The notes: generated by a model not told the origin, from the letters alone. DNA of 64,000 bases from Alphaproteobacteria bacterium (GCA_027459605.1 DAIDHR010000001.1:22007-86006), one strand, 5' to 3'; numbered from the stretch's first letter, positions 18,847 through 27,454 are shown. Numbers and translations are program-made.

Positions 18847-19487
18847 TATCTTTTACCTGGTTGTTTTGACAGCTTAAGAAGGCGAATGACCTCCTCATCT
18901 GAAACTTGGGGAAAGTTAAGATAAAAAGCGCTGACAGCATAAAAATCCCGGGGCACTTCAAGACAAATAAGGTCATCGACTAAAGTCTTCAAAAAAGCAA
19001 CAGTCTCAGGAGGGCCGACTGGAACAGCCAAGATCACCTTAGCGGGCTTTAGTTTCTTAATCCCTTGAATAGCTGCACGGGTTGAAATGCCAGTTGCGAG
19101 CCCATCATCAATGAGGATAACTGTTTTCCCTTCAACATTGGGGAGTTCCTCATTTTGCCGATAAAGACGGAGCCGTCTGTTAAGTTCCTTCTGCTCTTGT
19201 TCAATCGTAGGTGCGAGGTCAGCTTCTGTAAGACCCAACATGCGAAGTGAGGATTTGTCTAAAATTTGTACCCCAGGAGCTACAGCTCCAACACCAAATT
19301 CGGGATTCCAAGGGGGGCCCACCTTTCTTACAACAAAGATATCAAGAGGAGCTTCAAGAGCTTTAGCAACCTCATACCCGATAGGAACTCCACCTCTTGG
19401 TAATGCAAGGATAATGGGATTTTCACTTTTATAGCTTTTTAGGCTTTCAGCGAGCTTTCGTCCGGCATCTTGTCTGTCTATAAACAT
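18846..19487 (-). CDS. Phosphoribosyltransferase-domain protein
   Basis: A 213-aa type I phosphoribosyltransferase fold. The N-terminus is FIDRQDAGRKLAESL, then ILALPRGGVPIGYEVAKAL, and the PRPP-binding signature VILIDDGLATGIST (about residues 122-135) is intact. This subgroup is usually annotated only as phosphoribosyltransferase, and the base or acceptor is not known. It is coupled to the downstream hydrolase gene. The formate dehydrogenase gene ends 39 bp upstream on the same strand. Confidence 0.88.
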   Translation of the reverse strand: MFIDRQDAGRKLAESLKSYKSENPIILALPRGGVPIGYEVAKALEAPLDIFVVRKVGPPWNPEFGVGAVAPGVQILDKSSLRMLGLTEADLAPTIEQEQKELNRRLRLYRQNEELPNVEGKTVILIDDGLATGISTRAAIQGIKKLKPAKVILAVPVGPPETVAFLKTLVDDLICLEVPRDFYAVSAFYLNFPQVSDEEVIRLLKLSKQPGKR

Positions 19488-19526
19488 ATTTGATCAATCC
19501 TTTTCTTCGAGGAACTGAACATGACT

Positions 19527-20738
19527 TTAATTTGGCTTTACTTTCTCAAACTTTACTGCCTCTTCAGAGCCGCCTGTTGTGTTTCCAACTGTATAGGAAT
19601 AAGCTCCCATGCCCGCTAGCTTACCACGATCTAGAATTAAATATTGCTCGCGGATGGGGCGCTTTTCAAACCAACGTTCAAGAATTTCGCGCACTCCTGC
19701 TGCATAACGAGCTTGAGCTGAGAGCGTTGTCCCAGAGACATGAGGCGTCATGCCATGGTGGGGCATGGTCCTCCACGGGTGATCTTGCGGGGCAGGTTGG
19801 GGAAACCATACGTCTCCAGCGTAACCTGCTAGTCGCCCTGATTCAAGGGCGCGAACCACCGCATCTCGATCGCAGATTTTCCCTCGGGCGGTATTAATAA
19901 GATATGAACCGCGTTTCATTTTGCTAATTAAAGCGTCATTAAATAAATTTTCAGTTTCAGAATGAAGGGAACAGTTGATGGTAATCACATCACAAATCGA
20001 CACCATCGACTCTAGATCTGGATGATAGGTTAGGTTCAGGTCTTTTTCTACGTCGAGAGGCAAGCGGTGGCGCTCTGTGTAATGGAGTTTAACATCAAAT
20101 GGTTTTAACCTTTTTAAAACCGCAAGGCCAATTCGTCCGGCAGCAACAGATCCGACATTCATTCCTTCCAAATCATAAGCTCGGGAGACACAATCAGCAA
20201 TATTCCATCCTTTATTAATAACCCATTGATAAGAGGGAATGTAATTATGGATAAGGGCAAGGATTGCCATAACAACATGTTCTGCAACGCTGATGCTATT
20301 ACAAAACGTAATTTCACCAATTGTAATCCCTTTCTCCATTGCAGCTTGAAGATCAATATGATCTGATCCAATTCCCGCTGTGATAACAAGTTTTAATTTC
20401 TTAGCTTTAGAAAGACGATCAGCTGTAAGATAGGCTGGCCAAAAAGGTTGAGAAATAACGATATCTGCATCGGGGAGCTCTTTTTCAAAAATTGAATTAG
20501 GGCCATCCTTATCCGAAGTTACAATAAATGTATGTCCTTCTTTTTCTAAAAATTTTCGCAAGCCAAGCTCACCTGAAACGCACCCCAAAAGCTGTCCTGG
20601 CTTAAAATCTATGTGTTTTGGGGTAGGTAGAGGCATTCCATCAGGATAATGATCAAGATGAGGAATATCATCCCGTGCGTAGCTTTTAGGATAACCTGTA
20701 ATTGGATCATCATAGAGCACACAAAGAATTTTAGCCAT
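19527..20738 (-). CDS. fdh: NAD-dependent formate dehydrogenase
   Basis: Oxidises formate to CO2 with NAD+ (cofactor-free D-2-hydroxyacid dehydrogenase type). At 403 aa it matches the methylotroph enzymes almost end to end: N-terminal YDDPITGYP, the formate-site segment ITAGIGSDHIDLQAA, a Rossmann motif (VGSVAAGRIGLAVLKRL), catalytic Arg in INTARGKICD, Gln/His in the PQPAPQDHPW and MTPHVSGTTLSAQARYAAG segments, and the tail GAYSYTVGNTTGGSEEA. The Rossmann motif reads GSVAAGRIG where GxxxxGRIG is typical, so binding is kept. In an intracellular-type bacterium it may supply NADH or detoxify formate (inference). Confidence 0.94.
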   Translation of the reverse strand: MAKILCVLYDDPITGYPKSYARDDIPHLDHYPDGMPLPTPKHIDFKPGQLLGCVSGELGLRKFLEKEGHTFIVTSDKDGPNSIFEKELPDADIVISQPFWPAYLTADRLSKAKKLKLVITAGIGSDHIDLQAAMEKGITIGEITFCNSISVAEHVVMAILALIHNYIPSYQWVINKGWNIADCVSRAYDLEGMNVGSVAAGRIGLAVLKRLKPFDVKLHYTERHRLPLDVEKDLNLTYHPDLESMVSICDVITINCSLHSETENLFNDALISKMKRGSYLINTARGKICDRDAVVRALESGRLAGYAGDVWFPQPAPQDHPWRTMPHHGMTPHVSGTTLSAQARYAAGVREILERWFEKRPIREQYLILDRGKLAGMGAYSYTVGNTTGGSEEAVKFEKVKPN

Positions 20739-20949
20739 TTTTTATCTCCCTGGTCCACGGAATTCTTGAAAAATCTTTTCATATATTATGAATAAGATAA
20801 TTCTATTAAATTTTACTTAATGAGAATCCCATGTTCACTTTTGTGGAATTTTCCAAACAGATAAAATATAATACTTCATTATTACAAGTTTTAATTTTTT
20901 TTTGTTATTTAATTATTCCATAAAATTCAAATTATAATAAGCTGATTTG

Positions 20950-20978
20950 TTGACATAAGAAGGAAGATTGATTATATA
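20950..20978 (+). promoter_or_regulatory. Consensus-like promoter before the WH2 protein gene
   Basis: -35 TTGACA (20950-20955), 17-bp spacer, -10 TATATA (20973-20978). The distance to the ATG is about 130 nt. The duplicated block repeats the -10 (20999-21004) but not the -35. Confidence 0.65.
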
Positions 20979-21005
20979 GCATAAGAAGGAAGATTGATTA
21001 TATAG
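20954..21005 (+). repeat. Perfect 26-bp tandem duplication in a promoter
   Basis: Two adjacent identical 26-bp copies (20954-20979 and 20980-21005), each beginning CATAAGAAGG and ending TTATATAG. Perfect identity suggests a recent duplication that could gain or lose a copy. Confidence 0.92.
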
Positions 21006-21112
21006 CAATCGTTGTAATCTTAATATTGTGATGGCATAAGGCTTTCCTATTAAAGAAGTGTCCATCCGAAAATTAAGGTTTTAACTGTAAATAAAGATTT
21101 GATGAGGAAAAT

Positions 21113-22399
21113 ATGGTAAAATTTAAAACTATGAATTCATTTTTTAGCCGAAACAAGTGGTCTGTCGTTATTTTATTAGGAACCTCATGTTTAGGAGGAG
21201 CGTCTGTTGCATTGCCAGGGAAGTCAGAACAAGACAAGCCAAAAGTTGTTCAAGTTCAGAAGAAGCCCGCTCCAGTTCCCCCTAAAGTTAATCCAGCTCC
21301 TAAACCTGAAGAAACTAAGCCAGCTCCAGTTCAACCCAAGGTTAATCCCGCTCCTAAAGCTGACGAAACTAAGCCAGCTCCAGTTCAACCTAAGGCGAAT
21401 CCAGCTCCTAAGGTTGAAGAAACTAAGCCAACTCAACCAAAGCCAGCTCCTAAAGTTGAGGAGACTAAGCCAGCTCAACCAAAGCCAGCTCCTAAAGTTG
21501 AGGAGACTAAGCCAGCTCAACCAAAGCCAGCTCCTAAAGCTGAAGAAACTAAGCCAGCTCAACCAAAGCCAACTCCTAAAGTTGAGGAGACTAAGCCAGC
21601 TCAACCAAAGCCAGCTCCAGTTCAACCCAAGGCTAATCCAGCTCCTAAAGCTGAGGAGACTAAGCCAGTTCAACCAAAGGCAGCTCCAGATCAACCCAAG
21701 GCTAATCCAGCTCCCAAAGGTGAAGAAATAAAACCAGCTCCAAAAACTACTCCGGTTGTTAATCCACCAGCGCCTCCAGCACCACCTCCTCCAGGCGCTA
21801 ACACACCAGCGCCCCCTCCACCACCACCTCCTCCAGGGGCCAACATACCGGCGCCTCCACCACCTCCTTCAAATGTTGGAAAAGGTGATCTTATGGACGG
21901 TATTAAAAATGCCAAGTTGAAGAAAACAAAGCAAAATGAAGAGACAAAGACTGCTCCTGAAAGTCCAACGGACACAGGTAATCCTTCACCTTTTCCTTCA
22001 CCAGGTAAGCTAAATGCTGTGAAAGGCAACATAGGAGTTGGTATAAACTTAGCTGATCTCACTGCTCAACTGGGAAAAATGGCGAAGAAAGAGGGTAACC
22101 CTTCCGTGCAGAAGGGATCTTGCGAAGATATGCTTGACCAAGCCAAGATTTTGAAGGCTAAAGATTTAAATACCTTCAAAAAATTTTCTGAGGGAAAGTA
22201 CAGTTTAGCCAATCCTGAGATCAGCGGATTGTTAGACGAAGTCTACAAGGATGCTCAATCAGAGGCTGCTAAAGACGCCAAAGTCGAAGAGCTAACGGGC
22301 ATGGAAATAGCAAAGCTTAAAATTTTGTTCAATACCTATTTAGAATCTAAGAAGAAACCCTTTAAAGCATCTAAATTAAGTGAAGAGCAAAAAAAGTAG
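21113..22399 (+). CDS. Exported proline-rich protein with WH2/thymosin-like actin-binding motif
   Basis: 428 aa; a GAGG ribosome site precedes the ATG. Layout: an N-terminal hydrophobic signal (about residues 16-33, WSVVILLGTSCLGGASVA); residues 45-215 are a Pro/Lys/Glu repeat of PAPKVEETKPAQPK-like units; 218-256 is an FH1-like polyproline tract with runs of up to eight prolines (PAPPPPPPPPGAN). Immediately after, GDLMDGIKNAKLKKT (about 258-272) fits the WH2/beta-thymosin pattern of an amphipathic helix L(L/M)xxI followed by LKKT. The remainder is a helical, acidic/basic C-terminus with one Cys. Polyproline next to WH2 is the arrangement of actin regulators such as WASP and Rickettsia RickA. 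No terminal acidic-Trp (CA) segment is visible. Actin binding is predicted, not shown. Confidence 0.8.
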   Translation: MVKFKTMNSFFSRNKWSVVILLGTSCLGGASVALPGKSEQDKPKVVQVQKKPAPVPPKVNPAPKPEETKPAPVQPKVNPAPKADETKPAPVQPKANPAPKVEETKPTQPKPAPKVEETKPAQPKPAPKVEETKPAQPKPAPKAEETKPAQPKPTPKVEETKPAQPKPAPVQPKANPAPKAEETKPVQPKAAPDQPKANPAPKGEEIKPAPKTTPVVNPPAPPAPPPPGANTPAPPPPPPPPGANIPAPPPPPSNVGKGDLMDGIKNAKLKKTKQNEETKTAPESPTDTGNPSPFPSPGKLNAVKGNIGVGINLADLTAQLGKMAKKEGNPSVQKGSCEDMLDQAKILKAKDLNTFKKFSEGKYSLANPEISGLLDEVYKDAQSEAAKDAKVEELTGMEIAKLKILFNTYLESKKKPFKASKLSEEQKK

Positions 22400-22431
22400 A
22401 GAAAATAAATCATCCTAAATGATAATTCTTT

Positions 22432-22465
22432 AACCCCATTCCCCATAAAGGAGTGGGGTTTTTGA
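22432..22465 (+). terminator. Intrinsic terminator
   Basis: A stem of ACCCCATTCC with GGAGTGGGGT (one G-T pair) followed by TTTTTGATTTT, 33 bp after the WH2 protein gene. Confidence 0.85.
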
Positions 22466-22545
22466 TTTTATAGAATTTTCTTAGAAAAGGATGTATAAAG
22501 TTATCTTGTACACATAAAAAATACACCAAGAAGACAGGGGCCAAA

Positions 22546-23079
22546 ATGAATAAATTCCGTCTTAATTTCTGGATCTTCATTTTAAGTTATTTCTTTTATG
22601 GAGCGCATGGAGTAGCAAGTGAATCTCTCACGCTTACCAGCTCAGCCTTTAAGGACAGCGCTTTTATTCCGATTGACTACACGAAAGAAGGAAAGGACTT
22701 GTCTCCGCCACTTGAGTGGAAAAATGTTCCAAAGGGTACAAAATCAATGGCTTTAATTTGTGATGACCCAGATGCGCCGGGAGGATCTTGGATTCATTGG
22801 GTTCTTTATAATATCCCGCCTTTGCCAGATCATCTGGAGGAGGGGGCAAAAAACCTTTCTCCTGACGTTATCTTTGGAAAGAACAGCTGGGGGGATCTTA
22901 GTTATGGGGGACCTCAACCTCCAAGTGGAACCCATCATTATCTTTTTACGCTTTACGCTCTCGACACCGTTTTAAAGCTGGAGAAAGGGGTGACCAAAGA
23001 AGACCTTCTCAAGTCCATCAAAGGGCATGTGCTTGATAAAGCGACTCTGACGGGCCTCTATCATCTTCAGGGGCGTTAA
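22546..23079 (+). CDS. PEBP/YbhB-YbcL family protein, exported
   Basis: 177 aa with a signal peptide (about residues 1-25, ending GVAS). The phosphatidylethanolamine-binding-protein fold shows the ligand-site motifs DDPDAPGGSWIHWVLYNIP (about 68-86) and GPQPPSGTHHYLFTLYAL (about 125-142). These bacterial Raf-kinase-inhibitor-like proteins bind anionic ligands, but their role is unknown. It lies 84 bp ahead of trxB and may be transcribed with it. Confidence 0.88.
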   Translation: MNKFRLNFWIFILSYFFYGAHGVASESLTLTSSAFKDSAFIPIDYTKEGKDLSPPLEWKNVPKGTKSMALICDDPDAPGGSWIHWVLYNIPPLPDHLEEGAKNLSPDVIFGKNSWGDLSYGGPQPPSGTHHYLFTLYALDTVLKLEKGVTKEDLLKSIKGHVLDKATLTGLYHLQGR

Positions 23080-23163
23080 ATTGTATCATTTTCCTACTAG
23101 CATTCTTAGCCAACTTTGGCGAGAATGGACCTTAAGAAAATCAGATAAAGAAAGTCATTCAGA

Positions 23164-24111
23164 GTGTCAGAAATTTATACGAAAGTTCTTATTGTAGGTA
23201 GCGGGCCAGCAGGCTATTCGGCTGCCATTTATGCAGCAAGGGCTAATCTTGAGCCCATTTTGGTAGCAGGTTTAGAGCCGGGAGGTCAGTTAATGATTAC
23301 AACTGATGTGGAAAACTACCCGGGTTTTGCTGATGTGATTCAAGGGCCTTGGCTTATGGAGCAGATGCGCCTCCAAGCTGAGCATGTGGGAGCAAAGCTC
23401 ATTCACGGTCAAATCGTAGAGGTTGATTTTTCAAAACGACCCTTTCTGTGTCGAAGCGATGATGGGCAGGTTTATAAAGCTGAGAGTGTGATTATTTGTA
23501 CTGGTGCTCAAGCAAAATGGTTGGGGATTGACAGTGAAATGAAATTTCGAGGATTTGGTGTATCAGGATGTGCAACATGTGATGGGTTCTTCTTTCGCGG
23601 CAAAGAGGTTGCCGTTGTTGGAGGAGGTAACACAGCTGTAGAAGAAGCTCTTTACATGACAAATCATGCCTCAAAAGTAACGCTTATCCATCGCAGGGAT
23701 AAGCTTAGGGCAGAGAAAATCCTGCAAGATCGCCTGTTTAAAAATCCTAAAATTAATGTGGTTTGGAATCATGTTGTGGAGGAGGTTTTAGGCAAGACAG
23801 ACCCCCTTGGTGTAACTGGTGTTCGCTTAAAAGACACTGTCTCGGGGAAAGTTCAAGACCTTCTTATAGATGGCCTTTTCATTGCCATTGGACATGTCCC
23901 CAATACGAAAATATTTAAGGGAAAAATTGATTTGGACCATGAAGGATACATCATTGGATCTCCCCTTACGTCTGAAACGTCTGTTAAGGGTGTTTTTGCA
24001 GCAGGCGATGTGCGTGACAAAGTTTACAGGCAAGCCGTTACAGCTGCCGGGATGGGGTGTATGGGGGCTTTGGATGCTGCTAGCTTCTTACAGGATGAGG
24101 GGGCTACATAA
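23164..24111 (+). CDS. trxB: Thioredoxin-disulfide reductase
   Basis: NADPH-dependent flavoenzyme (315 aa) that reduces thioredoxin. FAD-binding GSGPAGYSAAIYAARA (about residues 12-27), redox-active CATCDG (about 138-143), NADPH-binding VVGGGNTAVEEALYM, and C-terminal FAD motif GVFAAGDVRDK are all present. The start is GTG at 23164, which places the Rossmann motif normally. lysR starts 6 bp later and echA overlaps lysR, so trxB-lysR-echA is one operon. The trxB-lysR pairing recurs in alphaproteobacteria. Confidence 0.95.
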   Translation: MSEIYTKVLIVGSGPAGYSAAIYAARANLEPILVAGLEPGGQLMITTDVENYPGFADVIQGPWLMEQMRLQAEHVGAKLIHGQIVEVDFSKRPFLCRSDDGQVYKAESVIICTGAQAKWLGIDSEMKFRGFGVSGCATCDGFFFRGKEVAVVGGGNTAVEEALYMTNHASKVTLIHRRDKLRAEKILQDRLFKNPKINVVWNHVVEEVLGKTDPLGVTGVRLKDTVSGKVQDLLIDGLFIAIGHVPNTKIFKGKIDLDHEGYIIGSPLTSETSVKGVFAAGDVRDKVYRQAVTAAGMGCMGALDAASFLQDEGAT

Positions 24112-24117
24112 AAGACA

Positions 24118-25026
24118 ATGGATTGGGATAAGCTTAAGGTTTTTTACACTGTAGCTGAATCAGGAAGCTTTACCCGTGCTGCAACCCATCTTGAAATTAG
24201 CCAATCGGCGATTAGTCGACAAATTAGTACCCTTGAAAGCCGTATGGGCGTTCCCCTTTTTCTCCGTCATGCTCGAGGGCTTATTTTAACTGAACAAGGG
24301 GAGCTCCTCTTTCGCACATGTCGGGAAGTCTTTTCAGAGCTTGCGATGGTGCAAGCTCGCATTACAGAGAATACAAAAGCTTCTCAAGGTGCCTTAAAGG
24401 TTGCAGCCACCATAGGGTTTGGAACGACATGGATTGTCCCCCGTCTTAAGAGATTTTTAACTAAATATCCAGAAATTCAACTGACGTTAAGGCTCAGTGA
24501 TGATCCTGTAGATTTAACAGTCCATGAATCGGATGTAGCGATTAGTAGTTCCGTCACTGAAGATAAAGATTTAATTTACCGTGAACTGCTATGTAGGCCT
24601 TTGTATATTTATTCTAGCCGCAAATATCTCTTAAATTTTGGGATACCCTTAAGACCGGAAGACCTCGATTATCATCGTCTTGTTGTTTTTAACGATAATG
24701 ATATGCTTCCCTTTACGGATGTCAATTGGATCTTGTCATGTGGAACTCCCCCAGGCATTAAACGGGATCCCTATCTTTCTATCAACAATTTATATGGGAT
24801 TGCCCGAGCCGTTGAGGAAGGAAGCGGCATCGCTTGCCTTCCTCCCTACATTGCTAAAAAGTGCAAGAAGTTGGTTCAAATTTTGCCTGATATCCAAACG
24901 CCCCTTGTTCGGTTTTATTTTGTCTATCCTCGACAGTTAAAGGATTTACAAAGAATTAACCACCTTTGGACGTTTTTAAGTGACGAAGCAATAGCCGAAG
25001 CCGACATGAAGGAGATATCCTCATGA
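24118..25026 (+). CDS. LysR family transcriptional regulator
   Basis: 302 aa. An N-terminal winged helix-turn-helix (MDWDKLKVFYTVAESGSFTR … SQSAISRQISTLESRMGVPLF, residues 1-56) is followed by the two-lobe effector domain. It overlaps echA by four bases (ATGA) and follows trxB by 6 bp. LysR regulators usually control divergent neighbours, but here the gene is embedded in a co-directional operon, so autoregulation or a remote target is more likely. Effector unknown. Confidence 0.92.
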   Translation: MDWDKLKVFYTVAESGSFTRAATHLEISQSAISRQISTLESRMGVPLFLRHARGLILTEQGELLFRTCREVFSELAMVQARITENTKASQGALKVAATIGFGTTWIVPRLKRFLTKYPEIQLTLRLSDDPVDLTVHESDVAISSSVTEDKDLIYRELLCRPLYIYSSRKYLLNFGIPLRPEDLDYHRLVVFNDNDMLPFTDVNWILSCGTPPGIKRDPYLSINNLYGIARAVEEGSGIACLPPYIAKKCKKLVQILPDIQTPLVRFYFVYPRQLKDLQRINHLWTFLSDEAIAEADMKEISS

Positions 25027-25799
25027 CTTATAAATTTGTTCTCTTTGAAAAAGTTGGGAAAGTGGGGATCATCACCCTTAATCGCCCTGAAGCATTGAAT
25101 GCCCTTTCTGAAGGCCTCATTCAGGATTTAGGAGAGTGTTTAGAGAGGTGTGAAGCCGATCCCACTCTTCATTGTATCGTTTTGATGGGCTCTGAAAAGG
25201 CTTTTGCAGCGGGAGCTGACATTAAAGAAATGCAAAGCAAAACCTATATGGAAGCCTATATGGGGGATTTTATTACAAAAGGATGGGAAAAAGTATCTTC
25301 CTGCAGAAAGCCGATTATTGCTGGTGTTTCGGGTTATGCTTTGGGGGGAGGGTGTGAAATCGCTATGATGTGCGATGTCATCATTGCCTCAGAAACGGCT
25401 AAATTTGGCCAACCAGAGGTGAGCATTGGAACAATGCCAGGGGCGGGGGGGACTCAACGGCTGACTCGATCCATTGGAAAGTCAAAGGCGATGGACATGT
25501 GTTTAACGGGCCGCATCATGGAGGCTGATGAGGCGGAAAGAGCAGGTCTGATCAGCCGAGTTGTTCCTGTTGACAAATTAAGGGAGGAAGTTTTATTGGT
25601 CGCTCAAAAGATTGCGTCCTATTCTTTACCAGATGTGATGATGATAAAAGAATCTGTTAATCGTGCTTTTGAAACTTCGCTTTCCGAAGGGCTTAGATTT
25701 GAACGCCGCTTATTCCACTCAACTTTTGCTTTAGAAGATCAGAAGGAAGGAATGAGGGCTTTTCTAGAAAAGCGTCCTCCTGTGTTTAAGGGAAAATAG
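25023..25799 (+). CDS. Enoyl-CoA hydratase
   Basis: Crotonase-fold enzyme (258 aa) hydrating 2-enoyl-CoA in fatty-acid beta-oxidation. The oxyanion-hole segments are KAFAAGADIKEM (about 60-71) and GYALGGGCEIAMMCD (about 103-117). Both catalytic glutamates are kept (GGCEIAM and FGQPEVSIGTMPGAGGTQRL). It closely resembles the mitochondrial/alphaproteobacterial short-chain hydratase. It is the last gene of the trxB-lysR-echA operon. No other beta-oxidation gene is in the window. Confidence 0.93.
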   Translation: MTYKFVLFEKVGKVGIITLNRPEALNALSEGLIQDLGECLERCEADPTLHCIVLMGSEKAFAAGADIKEMQSKTYMEAYMGDFITKGWEKVSSCRKPIIAGVSGYALGGGCEIAMMCDVIIASETAKFGQPEVSIGTMPGAGGTQRLTRSIGKSKAMDMCLTGRIMEADEAERAGLISRVVPVDKLREEVLLVAQKIASYSLPDVMMIKESVNRAFETSLSEGLRFERRLFHSTFALEDQKEGMRAFLEKRPPVFKGK

Positions 25800-25845
25800 G
25801 TTATTAAAAGGGCGAGGTTATAATTACCGCGATGGCACGATTAAA

Positions 25846-26922
25846 TTAAAACATGCATTCTTGGGCATCATTCCCAAGGTATGGGGCACAAATCGAGGCA
25901 CCCATATCCTCGCGCTGCATATTTGTAATGATACCATTTATTTTGACCCGCAAGGGGTCCCCATACCGTACAGCAAATGCGACGGGAGTTCGGTCTAAGA
26001 TTAAGTTTGCAAGATGCAAGTCAGACAATTCTGGGTCATGGTCAAGAACATACTTTGAAGGGTAATGTTCAGCAACAACTCCAAATACCTTCCCGGTTTT
26101 GATCATATCTAAAGCATCTTTAAAAGTTGGTGCGGGAACGACGCTAGAGCTCCACCTTTGAGCAACCACATAATTATATTGTCCTTTAACAGCTGTTAGA
26201 ACTTTACTGTGGAGCTCAGTAGGATTTTTGAAGGGCGGCTCACTCGTGGATTGGATAACGAGGAAAAAATAGGACGTTAAGGAAGCAAGTAACGAAGCTA
26301 TAAAAAACATGCTAAAAAATGCCCATATCAATGATCCCATTTTACCTCCCCATGTCTGAGGAATGAAATATATTTTGTGCACAACCATATGAGACCAAAA
26401 GAAATGGCCAACGGTTCTCAAATAACTTTTTGGAAACTCCTCGTGCTTATCCCGCTCAAAAACCCAATATAAAGTCACATAAATTAAAAAGCCCATCATA
26501 ATGGCAGCTATCAAGTACATAAAGGAACGAACAAAATTAAGAATTCCATATATTAAATAAATACTTTGTTTTTTTATGATAAGGTTGACTCTTGTATTAA
26601 AATAACTTATTGTAAAATCAACCTTTTTGATACGATTTGAGGTAATGGAAATAGGGCCAATTCCGATATCTACTTGATTTTTCGAAACGAGATCAACAAT
26701 CTTCTCTGCATTCTCAGAAAATGTCACAAACTTATATTGAAAGTCCCCACGCCGGGCAATTTCTCTCCACAGATCAATAGCGATGCCTTTTGGTTTTCCA
26801 TTGTCAAGCATGGCAAAAGGAGGAAGTAAAACAACACCAACTCTGATCGGTTCTTCAGAAGGTGGCTGCATCCCTGACAAAGAAATCAATATAAATAAAA
26901 ATGTAATGAACCTTTTCATCAT
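25846..26922 (-). CDS. Ionotropic glutamate receptor-like channel/binding protein
   Basis: 358 aa. A signal peptide (1-18) is followed by a periplasmic-binding lobe of the SBP_bac_3 type (about 24-118; IRVGVVLLPPFAMLDNG, SITSNRIKKVDFTISYF). It is interrupted by a membrane block: helix about 130-154, a re-entrant loop about 172-190, and helix about 195-222 (IASLLASLTSYFF, matching the SYTANL-type third helix). The second binding lobe resumes at about 228-340. This is the topology of prokaryotic GluR0-type receptors. The potassium filter TVGYGD of GluR0 is absent, so selectivity is open. Ligand unknown. It stands alone between echA and a small secreted gene. Confidence 0.82.
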   Translation of the reverse strand: MMKRFITFLFILISLSGMQPPSEEPIRVGVVLLPPFAMLDNGKPKGIAIDLWREIARRGDFQYKFVTFSENAEKIVDLVSKNQVDIGIGPISITSNRIKKVDFTISYFNTRVNLIIKKQSIYLIYGILNFVRSFMYLIAAIMMGFLIYVTLYWVFERDKHEEFPKSYLRTVGHFFWSHMVVHKIYFIPQTWGGKMGSLIWAFFSMFFIASLLASLTSYFFLVIQSTSEPPFKNPTELHSKVLTAVKGQYNYVVAQRWSSSVVPAPTFKDALDMIKTGKVFGVVAEHYPSKYVLDHDPELSDLHLANLILDRTPVAFAVRYGDPLRVKINGIITNMQREDMGASICAPYLGNDAQECMF

Positions 26923-27094
26923 CTTAGGCTTTAATCTGCATATCCTAGTGTAATTATAGTATATGCTAATTGTTTTAAGAGATTATTAAAGGAAATCTTG
27001 CTAGAAAGTTTGTGAAAAATCTGATTTCCCTCTCATTTTTTAACTGTATTTTAACCTTTATAAGGTATATATAAATAAAAAATGGGAGGGAAAA

Positions 27095-27370
27095 ATGAAC
27101 CGTTTAGTAATCGTGGTTATCTCTATGATTCTTTTACAGGGAACTGCGGAAGCCTTTTTATCTCAAGATAAAATATCTGAACTTACTGTTCCTGAAAACT
27201 GTAAAATGTGTCTAAGTGACCATGAAAAAGAGATTTATAGTACCGAAGAAAATTGTCTCTTAGACAAGATAAATAAGGACCTTAAGAGCATATCTGTTGC
27301 TGTTACAAGTTGTGCTTCAGAAGTTGCCTCAAAGATAGAGGACCTCTGTAAAAAAGTGTGCATTAAGTAA
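27095..27370 (+). CDS. Small secreted cysteine-containing protein
   Basis: 91 aa with a signal peptide (1-20, ending AEA) and six cysteines in the mature part, arranged as CxxC near the N-terminus (ENCKMC), single Cys, single Cys, then CxxxC at the end (LCKKVC). Strong ribosome site (GGGAGGG). No family recognised. The mostly helical, all-paired-cysteine layout suggests a disulfide-stapled helical hairpin. Confidence 0.72.
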   Translation: MNRLVIVVISMILLQGTAEAFLSQDKISELTVPENCKMCLSDHEKEIYSTEENCLLDKINKDLKSISVAVTSCASEVASKIEDLCKKVCIK

Positions 27371-27376
27371 AATCAC

Positions 27377-27454
27377 ATGCGAAAAGGTCTGTTTTCAAAG
27401 GTAAGTGAATAAAGTTGCTAGTGGTTATTCTTATTTTCAGACGTTTTTTCGCAT
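27377..27454. repeat. Inverted repeat ATGCGAAAA / TTTTCGCAT
   Basis: A 9-bp inverted repeat with about 60 bp between its arms lies between the small secreted gene and the convergent nadK. The right arm leads into a degraded copy of the genome's palindromic repeat (TTTGCGAAGAGGGAG). It may act as a shared terminator or be a repeat remnant. Confidence 0.4.

Larger units (their letters stand above)
20739..21112. other. Intergenic region holding the promoter of the WH2 protein gene
   Basis: 374 AT-rich bases between divergent genes. It holds a promoter (20950-20978), a 26-bp tandem duplication across its -10 box (20954-21005) and about 107 bp of leader before the ATG at 21113. No coding frame or RNA gene was seen. 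Confidence 0.6.

Noticed and set aside
21207..21731. Long alternative frames in both directions through the PAPKVEETKP repeats
   Set aside because: Biased repeat composition keeps other frames open. Only the frame with the export signal, polyproline and WH2-like motif makes sense.
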